DNA of 30,698 bases from a virus. Position 1 is the first letter of the stretch. Each line of letters begins with the position of its first letter. This document shows positions 14,635-21,524 of this stretch, piece after piece. The position numbers and the translations under genes are program-made. The notes below the pieces were generated by a model that worked only from the letters and a program-made list of their open reading frames with translations, ran no database searches and was not told where the DNA came from. The stretch lies in the IMG/VR virus record IMGVR_UViG_3300044966_000524, positions 1-30,698 of that record; one strand, written 5' to 3'.

Positions 14635-15125
14635 CAATTACGGCGGGCGAGACATTCAATGTTACGGTATCGGCAGACCCAGCCGCGACCGTCCTTGTGC
14701 AATTCGCTGGCATGCAGTCGCGGAATGTCGCCGCCACCGGCACGGCAGGCACCTTCACCGGCGCCGCGAACACCAGCGGATGGATTCCAGGGCATTACAT
14801 CTGGGAAGCGTGGGCAACGGTTGCCGCACACCGAATGCTTGTCGGAACCGGCGACCTCCTCATCCGCGAATCCGCTGCCACACTCGCCCCCGGTGCCGAG
14901 GTGCGCACGCAGGCCCGCATCGCCGTGGCACACATCCAAGCCATGCTGGCAGGAGGCGCAACGCTTGAGGCCAAACGCTACAAAATCAACAACCGCGAGT
15001 TGGAGCGGCACAGCATCGCCGAACTCCTTCAGCTCCTTTCCTTCTGGCGGCGTGAGCTGTCCCGCGAGTCCCGCCGCGATTCCGGCATCTCGTCCATCGG
15101 CCAATCCATTTCCGTCCGCATCTAA
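14628..15125 (+). CDS. gpW-like head-tail joining protein with beta N-terminal domain
   Basis: A 165-residue protein between terminase and portal, the position of lambda gpW. The C-terminal part (about 95-150) resembles gpW-like proteins: helix QARIAVAHIQAMLAGG, then KRYKINNRELERHSIAELLQLLSFWRREL. The N-terminal 85 residues (VTITAGETFNVTVSAD and GHYIWEAWATV) form a beta-sandwich-like domain also seen in small structural proteins. gpW-like proteins help stabilise packaged heads for tail joining. Two-domain architecture inferred from sequence pattern only. Confidence 0.72.
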   Translation: MVTITAGETFNVTVSADPAATVLVQFAGMQSRNVAATGTAGTFTGAANTSGWIPGHYIWEAWATVAAHRMLVGTGDLLIRESAATLAPGAEVRTQARIAVAHIQAMLAGGATLEAKRYKINNRELERHSIAELLQLLSFWRRELSRESRRDSGISSIGQSISVRI

Positions 15126-15130
15126 TCCCC

Positions 15131-16660
15131 ATGGGCCTCCTTCAAAACATTTTTTCCCGCGCCACCACGAAGAAGCCCGCCCAAAGCCGCGCCGACCAGC
15201 CTCGTCTCTGGTCGGCGCGGTCCATTCTTTCCGACACCATGGGGAGCTTCGCCAGCGCAGGCATGCCGCAATCCGCCGGTGCAGGCCGTCTGGAATCCAC
15301 ATGGGCAGGGACACCGACCACGATTGACGCATGGATTTTCCAATACTGGAGCCGCATCGTCGCCCGCTCCCGTGAGCAGGCCGAAAACAACGACCACTTA
15401 AAAAAATTCCTCCAAATGGCCCGCGACAATATCGCAGGCCCGACAGGCTTCACCTTCAACGCCCAAATCCGCGACCCCAGCGGAACGATGGACACCGTGG
15501 CCAGCAGCGCCATCGAAGATGCCTTCGCTGATTGGTCGCGCCGTGGCAACTACGACATCACCGGACAACTCTCCCGCGCCGATGGCGAGCGGCTCGCAGT
15601 CACCACCGCCGCGATGGATGGCGAAGTCATCTGCATCAAGAAATATGGCGAAGACCTCAACAAATGGGGCTTCGCTGTGCAGTTCATCGACCCCGTTTTG
15701 CTCAACCCTACGAAGTGGGAAAAATTGAACAACGGCAATGTCATCCGCCACGGCATCGAGTTCAATCCGAACGGTCGCCCGGTCGCCTACCATTTCCGAA
15801 ACTACGACGAGCAAATGATGGGCTATGTGAACTACAACGGCGAGAGCTTCCAGCGAGTTCCCGCCGATCAGGTCATCCATCGTTTCCTCCCAGAGCGAGT
15901 CGGCCAAAAGCGCGGCCTCCCGTGGGCGCGAACAGCCCTCTGGCGCATGCGCATGCTGGCAGGTTTTGAAGACGCCGCCGTTGTCAACGCCCGTGTGTCC
16001 GCCAGCAAAATGGGCTTTTTCCGAAACCTCGATGGCGACAGCGACGACATACTCGAAATGGACGCCGAACCCGGCAAGTTCGAGGACATCGGAAACCGCG
16101 AGTTCATCCCCTACACGCCGCAATTTCCAGATCAGGCATTCGACCCGTTTTGCAAAGCCATGCTTCGCTCGATTTCATCCGGCCTCGGCGTGAGCTACAA
16201 CAACCTCGCCAGCGACCTCACGAGCGTCAATTTCTCATCGATCCGCCAAGGCGCACTCGACGAGCGCGAAGTGTGGAAGGGCCTGCAAGAATGGCTCATC
16301 TCTGGCTTCGTCATGCCCATTTACGAGGCATGGCTGGAGCGTTCCCTCCTCGCCAACAAAATCCTCATCGCTGGCAAGCCCCTCAAATTCGAGCGCCTCG
16401 AAAAATACAAACAAGTTGCTTTCACGGGCAGGCGCTGGGCATGGATCGACCCAAGCGCAGAAATGGCCGCAAACGAAAAAGCCATCTCACAGAAACTCAA
16501 ATCCCGCAGCGAGATCATCCGCGAGACCAGCAACCGCGACCCCGAAGATGTCTGGAGCGAGATCGAGCGCGAGGAAGTCGAACTCAAAAAGCGCGGCATC
16601 GTGCCGCTCGTCCCCGCAGGCGCAGCCGCCCCCGTGGCACAGCCCGACCCCCAGCCATGA
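15131..16660 (+). CDS. Portal protein, lambda family
   Basis: A 509-residue protein of the lambda gpB portal family (lambda B is 533). It forms the dodecameric ring at the prohead vertex through which DNA enters. Family features include the Arg-rich N-terminal clip, RSREQAENNDHLKKFLQMARDN, the GPTGF turn, TAAMDGEVICIKKY, IDPVLLN and the late VSYNNLASDLTSVNFSSIRQGALDEREVW segment. The C-terminus is Ala/Pro-rich. It directly precedes a small beta protein rather than the expected prohead protease, which is displaced about 4.9 kb downstream. Confidence 0.95.
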   Translation: MGLLQNIFSRATTKKPAQSRADQPRLWSARSILSDTMGSFASAGMPQSAGAGRLESTWAGTPTTIDAWIFQYWSRIVARSREQAENNDHLKKFLQMARDNIAGPTGFTFNAQIRDPSGTMDTVASSAIEDAFADWSRRGNYDITGQLSRADGERLAVTTAAMDGEVICIKKYGEDLNKWGFAVQFIDPVLLNPTKWEKLNNGNVIRHGIEFNPNGRPVAYHFRNYDEQMMGYVNYNGESFQRVPADQVIHRFLPERVGQKRGLPWARTALWRMRMLAGFEDAAVVNARVSASKMGFFRNLDGDSDDILEMDAEPGKFEDIGNREFIPYTPQFPDQAFDPFCKAMLRSISSGLGVSYNNLASDLTSVNFSSIRQGALDEREVWKGLQEWLISGFVMPIYEAWLERSLLANKILIAGKPLKFERLEKYKQVAFTGRRWAWIDPSAEMAANEKAISQKLKSRSEIIRETSNRDPEDVWSEIEREEVELKKRGIVPLVPAGAAAPVAQPDPQP

Positions 16661-17004
16661 GCCAACCCTTCGACATCACCATTCCAGCCGGCGAGTCATT
16701 CTTTTTCGAGGTGACGCTGAAAGACTCCACAGCGTCAAACGCATTGCCAGTCAACCTGACCGACTTCACCGCATCCGGCCAACTGCGCGAAGACTGGGAC
16801 AAACCACTCCTCGCCGACTTTGCCGTCACATTCCCGCTTCCCCGCACAAGCGGCAAGGTGCGCGTGCTCCTCACCGACGAGCAGACCCGCGCCCTGCCAG
16901 TGACCCGCGCCCGCTACGACATTTTCTTAACCGACCCCTACGGCAACAGCCGCAAAATCCTCGAAGGCTTCGCATACATCGAGCGAGCCATAACCCGCAC
17001 CTGA
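16657..17004 (+). CDS. Beta-rich structural protein, BppU-N-like
   Basis: A 115-residue protein starting at the ATG overlapping the portal stop. It begins FDITIPAGESFFFEVTLKDS, followed by LPVNLTDFTASGQLRED and RYDIFLTDPYGNSRKILEG, giving an Ig-like beta sandwich similar to the N-terminal domains of baseplate upper proteins and some head decoration or neck proteins. Its position argues for a neck or head accessory role. Exact function unknown. Confidence 0.68.
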   Translation: MSQPFDITIPAGESFFFEVTLKDSTASNALPVNLTDFTASGQLREDWDKPLLADFAVTFPLPRTSGKVRVLLTDEQTRALPVTRARYDIFLTDPYGNSRKILEGFAYIERAITRT

Positions 17005-17007
17005 CCT

Positions 17008-17748
17008 ATGGCAGTCGTTGACCTCACACTCGTTCCGAATACGCAAGTCGTCGTCGCCCCCGGCATCGCACTCCCCATCGGCAGCGGAGCGCAGGGACCG
17101 GCTGGCACGGTCGCCATCGGCAGCGTCACGCAACTCGCCACCGGCACAGCGCCCACCGTGACCAATGTCGGAAGCCCTACGAATGCCGTTCTCAATTTCG
17201 GAATCCCCCTCGGAGCGCAAGGCCCCGGCGGCACGATAGCCGTTGGCGCAGTGCAGACCGTGGCAGGAAACCAACCCGCAACCGTCTCCAATGTCGGCAC
17301 GCCACAAAATGCCGTTCTCAATTTCGCCCTCCCTCGCGGCCTCTCGTCCACCATCTCAGTCGGCACGGTCTTCATGCTCCCCGCAGGAGCCACGCCCACG
17401 ATCACCAATGTCGGCACGCAGGAAAACGCCGTTCTCAATTTCGGCATCCCGTCACCAGCCCCCGGCCCGAAGGGCGATGCAGGCGAGCGCGGCCCCGCCT
17501 TCGTTTACGGGTCCCTCTCATTCATCTCGGATGTCTCCGACGATCACCTCACCCACTGGATCGGTCGCGCCTCCGCAGGCACCGGCACGGATCAAGCCGC
17601 ATGGACAATCACGAAAAGCGTGTTCACTCGCAGCGGTGAACTCGTCAGCCGAGGCGTAGCCGCCAACGCAGTCTGGGACACCCGCGAGACAGCCAACTAT
17701 GTCGCCGGGGCTGTCTCCACCAGCGAGATCGACGCCGGTTTCTTCTAA
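17008..17748 (+). CDS. Repeat-containing appendage protein with collagen-like segments
   Basis: A 246-residue protein with three near-identical units built around TNVG, NAVLNF and GIP, separated by 42 and 39 residues. Short collagen-like Gly-X-Y segments (GAQGPAG, GAQGPGG and GPKGDAGERGP) join and follow the units. The C-terminus (FVYGSLSFISDVSDDHLTHWIGRASAG) is a globular beta domain. Such proteins trimerise and form fibres or head decorations. It stands at the head of the appendage block and is followed by a strong terminator. Confidence 0.75.
   Translation: MAVVDLTLVPNTQVVVAPGIALPIGSGAQGPAGTVAIGSVTQLATGTAPTVTNVGSPTNAVLNFGIPLGAQGPGGTIAVGAVQTVAGNQPATVSNVGTPQNAVLNFALPRGLSSTISVGTVFMLPAGATPTITNVGTQENAVLNFGIPSPAPGPKGDAGERGPAFVYGSLSFISDVSDDHLTHWIGRASAGTGTDQAAWTITKSVFTRSGELVSRGVAANAVWDTRETANYVAGAVSTSEIDAGFF
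17155..17445 (+). repeat. Three in-gene direct repeats
   Basis: The blocks AATGTCGG and GCCGTTCTCAATTTCG recur together at about 17164, 17290 and 17407, spaced 126 and 117 bases. They encode the TNVG...NAVLNFGIP units of the collagen-like protein and could support recombination that changes repeat number. Confidence 0.75.
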
Positions 17749-17769
17749 AAAACTTAGCCCAATATCACA

Positions 17770-17810
17770 CCCGCCCCGCCTCTCCACGATGCGCAATGGG
17801 CGGGTTTTTT
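17770..17810 (+). terminator. Rho-independent terminator after repeat protein
   Basis: A 7-bp perfect stem CCCGCCC/GGGCGGG with a 21-base loop is followed by six T. It ends the transcript of the portal and repeat-protein genes and is directly followed by dispersed repeat copy B. Confidence 0.8.
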
Positions 17811-17881
17811 GTGCCCTCTCCCCCTCCGTGTCCTCCGCGCTCTCCGTGGTTAAACCCGCACGGAACGCCCCGCAGAAGACA
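17811..17881 (+). repeat. Dispersed repeat copy B
   Basis: An intergenic element made of CT-rich CCTCCGTG-type repeats, then CTCCGTGGTTAAAC, then GGAACGCCCCGCAGAAGACA (17862-17881). Its two halves recur in copies C and D. It follows a terminator and precedes the appendage gene at 17956. Confidence 0.85.
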
Positions 17882-17903
17882 GGGATTTTCGCAGCGGCAA
17901 AAT
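17876..17903 (+). promoter_or_regulatory. Candidate late promoter in repeat copy B
   Basis: AAGACA (17876-17881) and CAAAAT (17898-17903) are separated by exactly 16 bases, as in copies C and D, while the spacer differs between copies. This is the pattern of -35/-10 conservation. A CA-rich 50-base leader separates it from the ATG at 17956. Confidence 0.5.
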
Positions 17904-17955
17904 AACGCCCGTCCACCACGGACACCGCAACCACAACCACCACCACAAAAAAATT

Positions 17956-18714
17956 ATGTCAGTTCCAATTCGCATTCGCCGCCGCCAATCCGGTTCCGCC
18001 GGAGCACCCGGAGTTCTCAAGTCCGCCGAACTCGCATTCAACGAAGTTGATGGCATCCTCTACTACGGTAAAGGTGCCGACGCTTCCGGCAACGCCACAC
18101 AAATCGTTGGCATCGGCGGCAACGCCTCCAGCAGCTACGCAGACGGCCTCGTCGCCACAGAGCGTGACGCACGCATCGCTGCTGACGCAGCAGAAGAGAC
18201 CCGCGCCCTCGCCGCTGAATCCGCATTGAGCACACGGGTGACCACTGAGAAGAATCGCGTTGATGCGATCCTTTCCGCTTCATCCGCTGACAAAGACAGC
18301 TTCGCCGAGATCGTCACTCTGATCAATTCGGTGGACCTGACGAACGACAACGCGCTCGCAGCCGCCGTCCTCTCGATCAACAACTCGGTTGACGCAGAAG
18401 TCACTCGCGCCACTGGCGAGGAAAACAGCATCAAGTCGGCAGCGACCGCGCTAACTACCCGTGTGAGCAGCGCCGAGAGCAGCATCACAGCCCTTCAATC
18501 CCGCGCCACCACCATCGAAGGCGCAGCCACCTCGCTCACCAGCCGAGTGACCTCAGCCGAGAGCGCAGCGACCGCACTAACCAGCCGGGTTTCCGCAGCA
18601 GAGAGCGCAGCCACCAGCGAGCAAAACGCCCGCATCGCAGCCGACGACGCGTTAAGCGCCCGAGTGCTGGCCCTCGAACCCCTCCTCACGGAGATCGACG
18701 GCGGCTCGTTCTAA
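17956..18714 (+). CDS. Appendage/tail-fibre-like coiled-coil protein
   Basis: A 252-residue protein. The N-terminal domain (SVPIRIRRRQSGSAGAP, then AELAFNEVDGILYYGKG) is a phage fibre attachment module shared with the protein at 18793. A long trimeric coiled coil follows, rich in Ala, Ser and Glu, with repeats of the type TSRVSSAESS/TSRVTSAESAA, and the C-terminus ends LTEIDGGSF. It has no ribosome-binding site but a long CA-rich leader. It likely forms an elongated virion appendage, whether on head or tail. Confidence 0.78.
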   Translation: MSVPIRIRRRQSGSAGAPGVLKSAELAFNEVDGILYYGKGADASGNATQIVGIGGNASSSYADGLVATERDARIAADAAEETRALAAESALSTRVTTEKNRVDAILSASSADKDSFAEIVTLINSVDLTNDNALAAAVLSINNSVDAEVTRATGEENSIKSAATALTTRVSSAESSITALQSRATTIEGAATSLTSRVTSAESAATALTSRVSAAESAATSEQNARIAADDALSARVLALEPLLTEIDGGSF

Positions 18715-18729
18715 AGCAACGGCCCACAG

Positions 18730-18769
18730 GGCCGGTCAACCTCGTGTCCATACATGACGACCGGCCTTT
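18730..18769 (+). terminator. Hairpin, possible terminator
   Basis: GGCCGGTC and GACCGGCC form a perfect 8-bp stem around a 21-base loop, followed by TTTC. It lies in the 78-base gap after the coiled-coil gene. The loop contains an ATG that I reject as the next gene's start. Confidence 0.5.
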
Positions 18770-18792
18770 CAAAACCTTCCGAGTCTATACTC

Positions 18793-19188
18793 ATGCCAGT
18801 TCCAATTAAGCCCAAAAAATCCACCGTGCCGGGTCGCATCCCCAGCACGGCGGATCTTTCTTTTGGCGAAGTCGCCGTAAATTTGGCCGACAAAAAAATC
18901 TATAGCCGCGACAGCACAGGCATAATCCAGCTCGCACTTCCAACAAGGGAAGAACTCCGGGCGATTAACCCAAGAGACCCCAGCCTATACCAGCATCTCT
19001 CCGCCGTAATAGGATACGACGCTTATTCAGGACGCCTTGAGTGGGACGACTACCCCGCCACAGGTCAACCAGAAGACTCCCCCGCCTGGACCATTTACCG
19101 AATCACCACCAACTCCGCAGGCGATGTCGTCTCGGAGCAATCCGCCACCGGAGCGTGGTCATCCAAACAATCTCTCCCCTACAGCTAA
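18793..19188 (+). CDS. Fibre-type N-terminal domain protein
   Basis: A 131-residue protein. The start at 18793 is preferred to the upstream ATG at 18754, because that lies in the hairpin and because MPVPIKPKKSTVPGRIPSTADLSFGEVAVN then aligns with the N-terminus of the 17956 protein (MSVPIRIRRR...AELAFNEV). After this shared module come KKIYSRDSTGIIQLALP and a compact domain with AWTIYRITTNSAG. It lacks the coiled coil of its paralogue. It probably caps or adapts another appendage subunit. Confidence 0.7.
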   Translation: MPVPIKPKKSTVPGRIPSTADLSFGEVAVNLADKKIYSRDSTGIIQLALPTREELRAINPRDPSLYQHLSAVIGYDAYSGRLEWDDYPATGQPEDSPAWTIYRITTNSAGDVVSEQSATGAWSSKQSLPYS

Positions 19189-19191
19189 AAC

Positions 19192-20529
19192 ATGATCGCA
19201 AACGCACTCCCTCGCCCGCTCACCGCAGGCTCAGTTGACAACGCCATCCTCCGCGCAGACGGCACTGGTGGAGCAACATTGGAAAACTCTGGCCTTATTG
19301 TGGACGATGCCGTCGTGCCATACTCCGTGACAGGCGATGCCGCCACGGATGTCATCACGGCGACCGGTCATATCTACACGGCAAACCAGACCGTCATTTT
19401 TAGCGCCATCACCGGTGGCGCGGGGTTGTCCGCAAACACCGTCTATTTCGTCCGCAACCCATCTGGCAACACCTTCCAACTCTCCACCACCAGCGGCGGC
19501 GCAGCCATCAATTTCACGACCAACATCACTGCCGGAACGGTCATCGCCATTCAAGCCAATGTGGCCATTTCGCAAAACACAGCGGAAACCAACTCTGCGC
19601 TCGTCCTTACGCCAAAAGGCACAGGGGCCTTTATTGTTGGCCTAAAACCGGATGGGACGAATACTGGCGGAAATGCAAGGGGGACAAATGCGGTCGATTT
19701 GCAGACCACCAGAAGCGTGGCAACTCAAGTTGCAAGCGGCACAAGAAGTTTTGTAGGCGGAGGAGAAAGAAACACTGCATCCAACACAAACAATGTAGTC
19801 TCTGGCGGTTATCAAAACACAGCATCTGGCGGTTTTTCTAACATAATCCCCTCAGCGGTTTGTGGTGGAGGTCAAAACACTGCCAATTCTATGGGGTCAT
19901 TTGTTGGAGGAGGTAGATCAAACGCTGCAAGCAACGATTATTCTATTGTTGGTTCTGGATATTCAAATAACGCGTCAGGAAACGCCTCTGTTGTTTGCGG
20001 AGGAGGTATTGGCGGTGGGGACATAGGTGCAGGGAACATTGCTTCAGGAACTTGGTCAGCAATTTTAGGTGGAAGCGCCGCACTTGCTAACAGAACAGGC
20101 ATGCAAGCTCACGCTGTAGGACAATTTGCGGCCCAAGGCGATGCCCAACGCGCCCGGTTCGTGCTTCGCAACAAGACGACAACGAACAGCGCAGTCGAGC
20201 TATTCTTGGATGGCAGCGCAACACGCCTCACGATCCCATCTGGCAAAGTTCTCGCCCTCACAATCAACATCTCCGGCATCTCCAGCACAGGTGCGGCAGT
20301 GGCGCACTACATGCGGCAATACGCTCTCAAGAATGTCTCTGGAACCTGCACGGAGGTTTACGCCCCAATCACCATTGGAACCGACAACGCCGCAGGAACA
20401 TCCATCGCGCTCTCCGCAGGCGATGACGCAAATGGCGAATATCTAAAAGTCAGCGTCACCGGCACAGCCTCCACCATCTGGCGGTGGGTCGCCTCGGTCG
20501 ATGCTGTCGAAATCATATTCGGAACTTAA
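19192..20529 (+). CDS. Appendage protein with YadA-like head repeats
   Basis: A 445-residue protein. After an N-terminal domain and a beta-rich stretch (NTVYFVRNPSGNTFQLSTTSGG), residues about 183-300 contain a run of short repeats such as FVGGGERNTAS, VSGGYQNTASG and GSGYSNNASG. These match the left-handed beta-roll head repeats of YadA-type trimeric adhesins. A globular C-terminal domain (about 320-445) follows. The repeat DNA is richer in A and T than the rest. The protein probably makes a trimeric fibre that binds cell surfaces; the domain type is recognised, the binding target is not. Confidence 0.8.
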   Translation: MIANALPRPLTAGSVDNAILRADGTGGATLENSGLIVDDAVVPYSVTGDAATDVITATGHIYTANQTVIFSAITGGAGLSANTVYFVRNPSGNTFQLSTTSGGAAINFTTNITAGTVIAIQANVAISQNTAETNSALVLTPKGTGAFIVGLKPDGTNTGGNARGTNAVDLQTTRSVATQVASGTRSFVGGGERNTASNTNNVVSGGYQNTASGGFSNIIPSAVCGGGQNTANSMGSFVGGGRSNAASNDYSIVGSGYSNNASGNASVVCGGGIGGGDIGAGNIASGTWSAILGGSAALANRTGMQAHAVGQFAAQGDAQRARFVLRNKTTTNSAVELFLDGSATRLTIPSGKVLALTINISGISSTGAAVAHYMRQYALKNVSGTCTEVYAPITIGTDNAAGTSIALSAGDDANGEYLKVSVTGTASTIWRWVASVDAVEIIFGT

Positions 20530-20542
20530 CCAAACACACACC

Positions 20543-20782
20543 ATGAAAACATACGGACTTATATTCGCAGACGGACGCAAAGAACTCGCCAGCATCGTGC
20601 TGGACGAAAACGACGAGCCACGCATCGACACCATTCGCCCATACCCTTGCCCGGAGGATTGGGTCGATCCGCAAATTGTCCCGCTTGTCAAAATCGAGCA
20701 ACCCGATACCGGCGACTGGGAACCGAACATCGTCTGGTTCGCAGATCGCGTCGAGCGCCAGTGGATTCAAGCTAACTCCTAA
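20543..20782 (+). CDS. Small acidic protein of appendage block
   Basis: A 79-residue protein starting at the ATG after a CCAAACACACACC leader. It begins KTYGLIFADGRKELASIVLDE and is Asp/Glu/Pro-rich, with DWVDPQIVPL and VWFADRVERQWIQ. Not recognised. It could be a chaperone or assembly factor for the adjacent fibre proteins, by position only. Confidence 0.65.
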   Translation: MKTYGLIFADGRKELASIVLDENDEPRIDTIRPYPCPEDWVDPQIVPLVKIEQPDTGDWEPNIVWFADRVERQWIQANS

Positions 20783-20796
20783 CCAAACACGACCAC

Positions 20797-21378
20797 ATGC
20801 CAAACGAACTCAACATCGCCCTCGCCACTACCGGCCTCACCGTCACCGCCCAGCCATACCAAAACGGAGCCGCCGTAGGCTCTGCCATATCGTGCCCGGA
20901 AACCGGAAGCACCGGATTCTACTCTGGGAACATGGCAGGCAGTGCCGGAACCTACCAAATCGCATTCCGCTCCGCAGGAGTCAATGTCGGCAGCGGCAGT
21001 ATCGTGTGGGACGGAACCGCCGAAGTCGCCAGCAGTGCGCCATCAGCAGCTCAAAACGCAGCAGCCGTTTGGAGCCAAGCGACTCGCACCGTAACGGGCG
21101 GCACGGTGGACACTCTCACCAACGCGCCAACCGTGCCATCGGCCTCGGCTATAGCGTCACAGGTCAGAACTGAGCTATCCGTGGAGCTTGGGCGAGTCGA
21201 TCAAGCCATCTCCAGTCGAGCAACCCCCGGAGACATCCCGACAGAAACGGAAATCGCCGCCGAGGTCTGGGCCAAGCCGACCACCGAGCTGACGATCACC
21301 GGCTCCATCGGCGAACGCGCCAAAAATCAAAGCACGGTCTCAACGACCGGCGCTCAACTCGCCGCAGCACTCTCGTAA
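20797..21378 (+). CDS. Structural protein with beta-sandwich N-terminal domain
   Basis: A 193-residue protein. The N-terminal half (IALATTGLTVTAQPYQNGA, GSTGFYSGNMAGSAGTYQIAF, GSGSIVWDGTAEV) is a beta domain seen in various phage structural proteins. The second half is Ala-rich and helical (AAQNAAAVWSQATRTV, ASAIASQVRTELSVELGRVDQAISS). It is last in the appendage block and is followed by the strongest terminator in the window. A capsid accessory or fibre role is plausible. Confidence 0.68.
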   Translation: MPNELNIALATTGLTVTAQPYQNGAAVGSAISCPETGSTGFYSGNMAGSAGTYQIAFRSAGVNVGSGSIVWDGTAEVASSAPSAAQNAAAVWSQATRTVTGGTVDTLTNAPTVPSASAIASQVRTELSVELGRVDQAISSRATPGDIPTETEIAAEVWAKPTTELTITGSIGERAKNQSTVSTTGAQLAAALS

Positions 21379-21395
21379 GTTGGTTCATAGGTTAT

Positions 21396-21430
21396 CCCGG
21401 CGTGGGCCAAAACCCACGCCGGGTTTTTTT
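21396..21430 (+). terminator. Strong rho-independent terminator
   Basis: An 11-bp perfect G+C-rich stem (CCCGGCGTGGG/CCCACGCCGGG) with a 6-base loop is followed by seven T. It closes the appendage transcription unit just upstream of dispersed repeat copy C. Confidence 0.92.
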
Positions 21431-21492
21431 GTGTCTCTGTGCCCTCTGTGTCCTCGGTGGTTAAACCTCCTCGGAACTCCCCGCAGAAGACA
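21431..21492 (+). repeat. Dispersed repeat copy C
   Basis: CT-rich block (CTCTGTG-type repeats), CTCGGTGGTTAAAC, then GGAACTCCCCGCAGAAGACA at 21473-21492. Together with copy B it flanks the appendage genes in direct orientation. It lies between a terminator and the capsid gene. Confidence 0.87.
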
Positions 21493-21514
21493 ACCCGACA
21501 CCCACTGGCAAAAT
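21487..21514 (+). promoter_or_regulatory. Candidate late promoter in repeat copy C
   Basis: AAGACA (21487-21492) and CAAAAT (21509-21514) lie 16 bases apart, as in copies B and D. The capsid ATG is only 10 bases beyond the CAAAAT box, so a transcript from here would have almost no leader; the gene also has no ribosome-binding site. Confidence 0.5.
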
Positions 21515-21524
21515 TCGCGCACAG

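Noticed and set aside
16150-16656. Upstream extension of the beta-rich protein frame inside the portal gene
   Set aside because: It is Arg/Pro-rich shadow sequence; the real start is the ATG overlapping the portal stop at 16657.
18754-18792. Upstream ATG for the second fibre-type protein
   Set aside because: It lies in the loop of a hairpin, and alignment with the paralogue at 17956 places the N-terminus at 18793.
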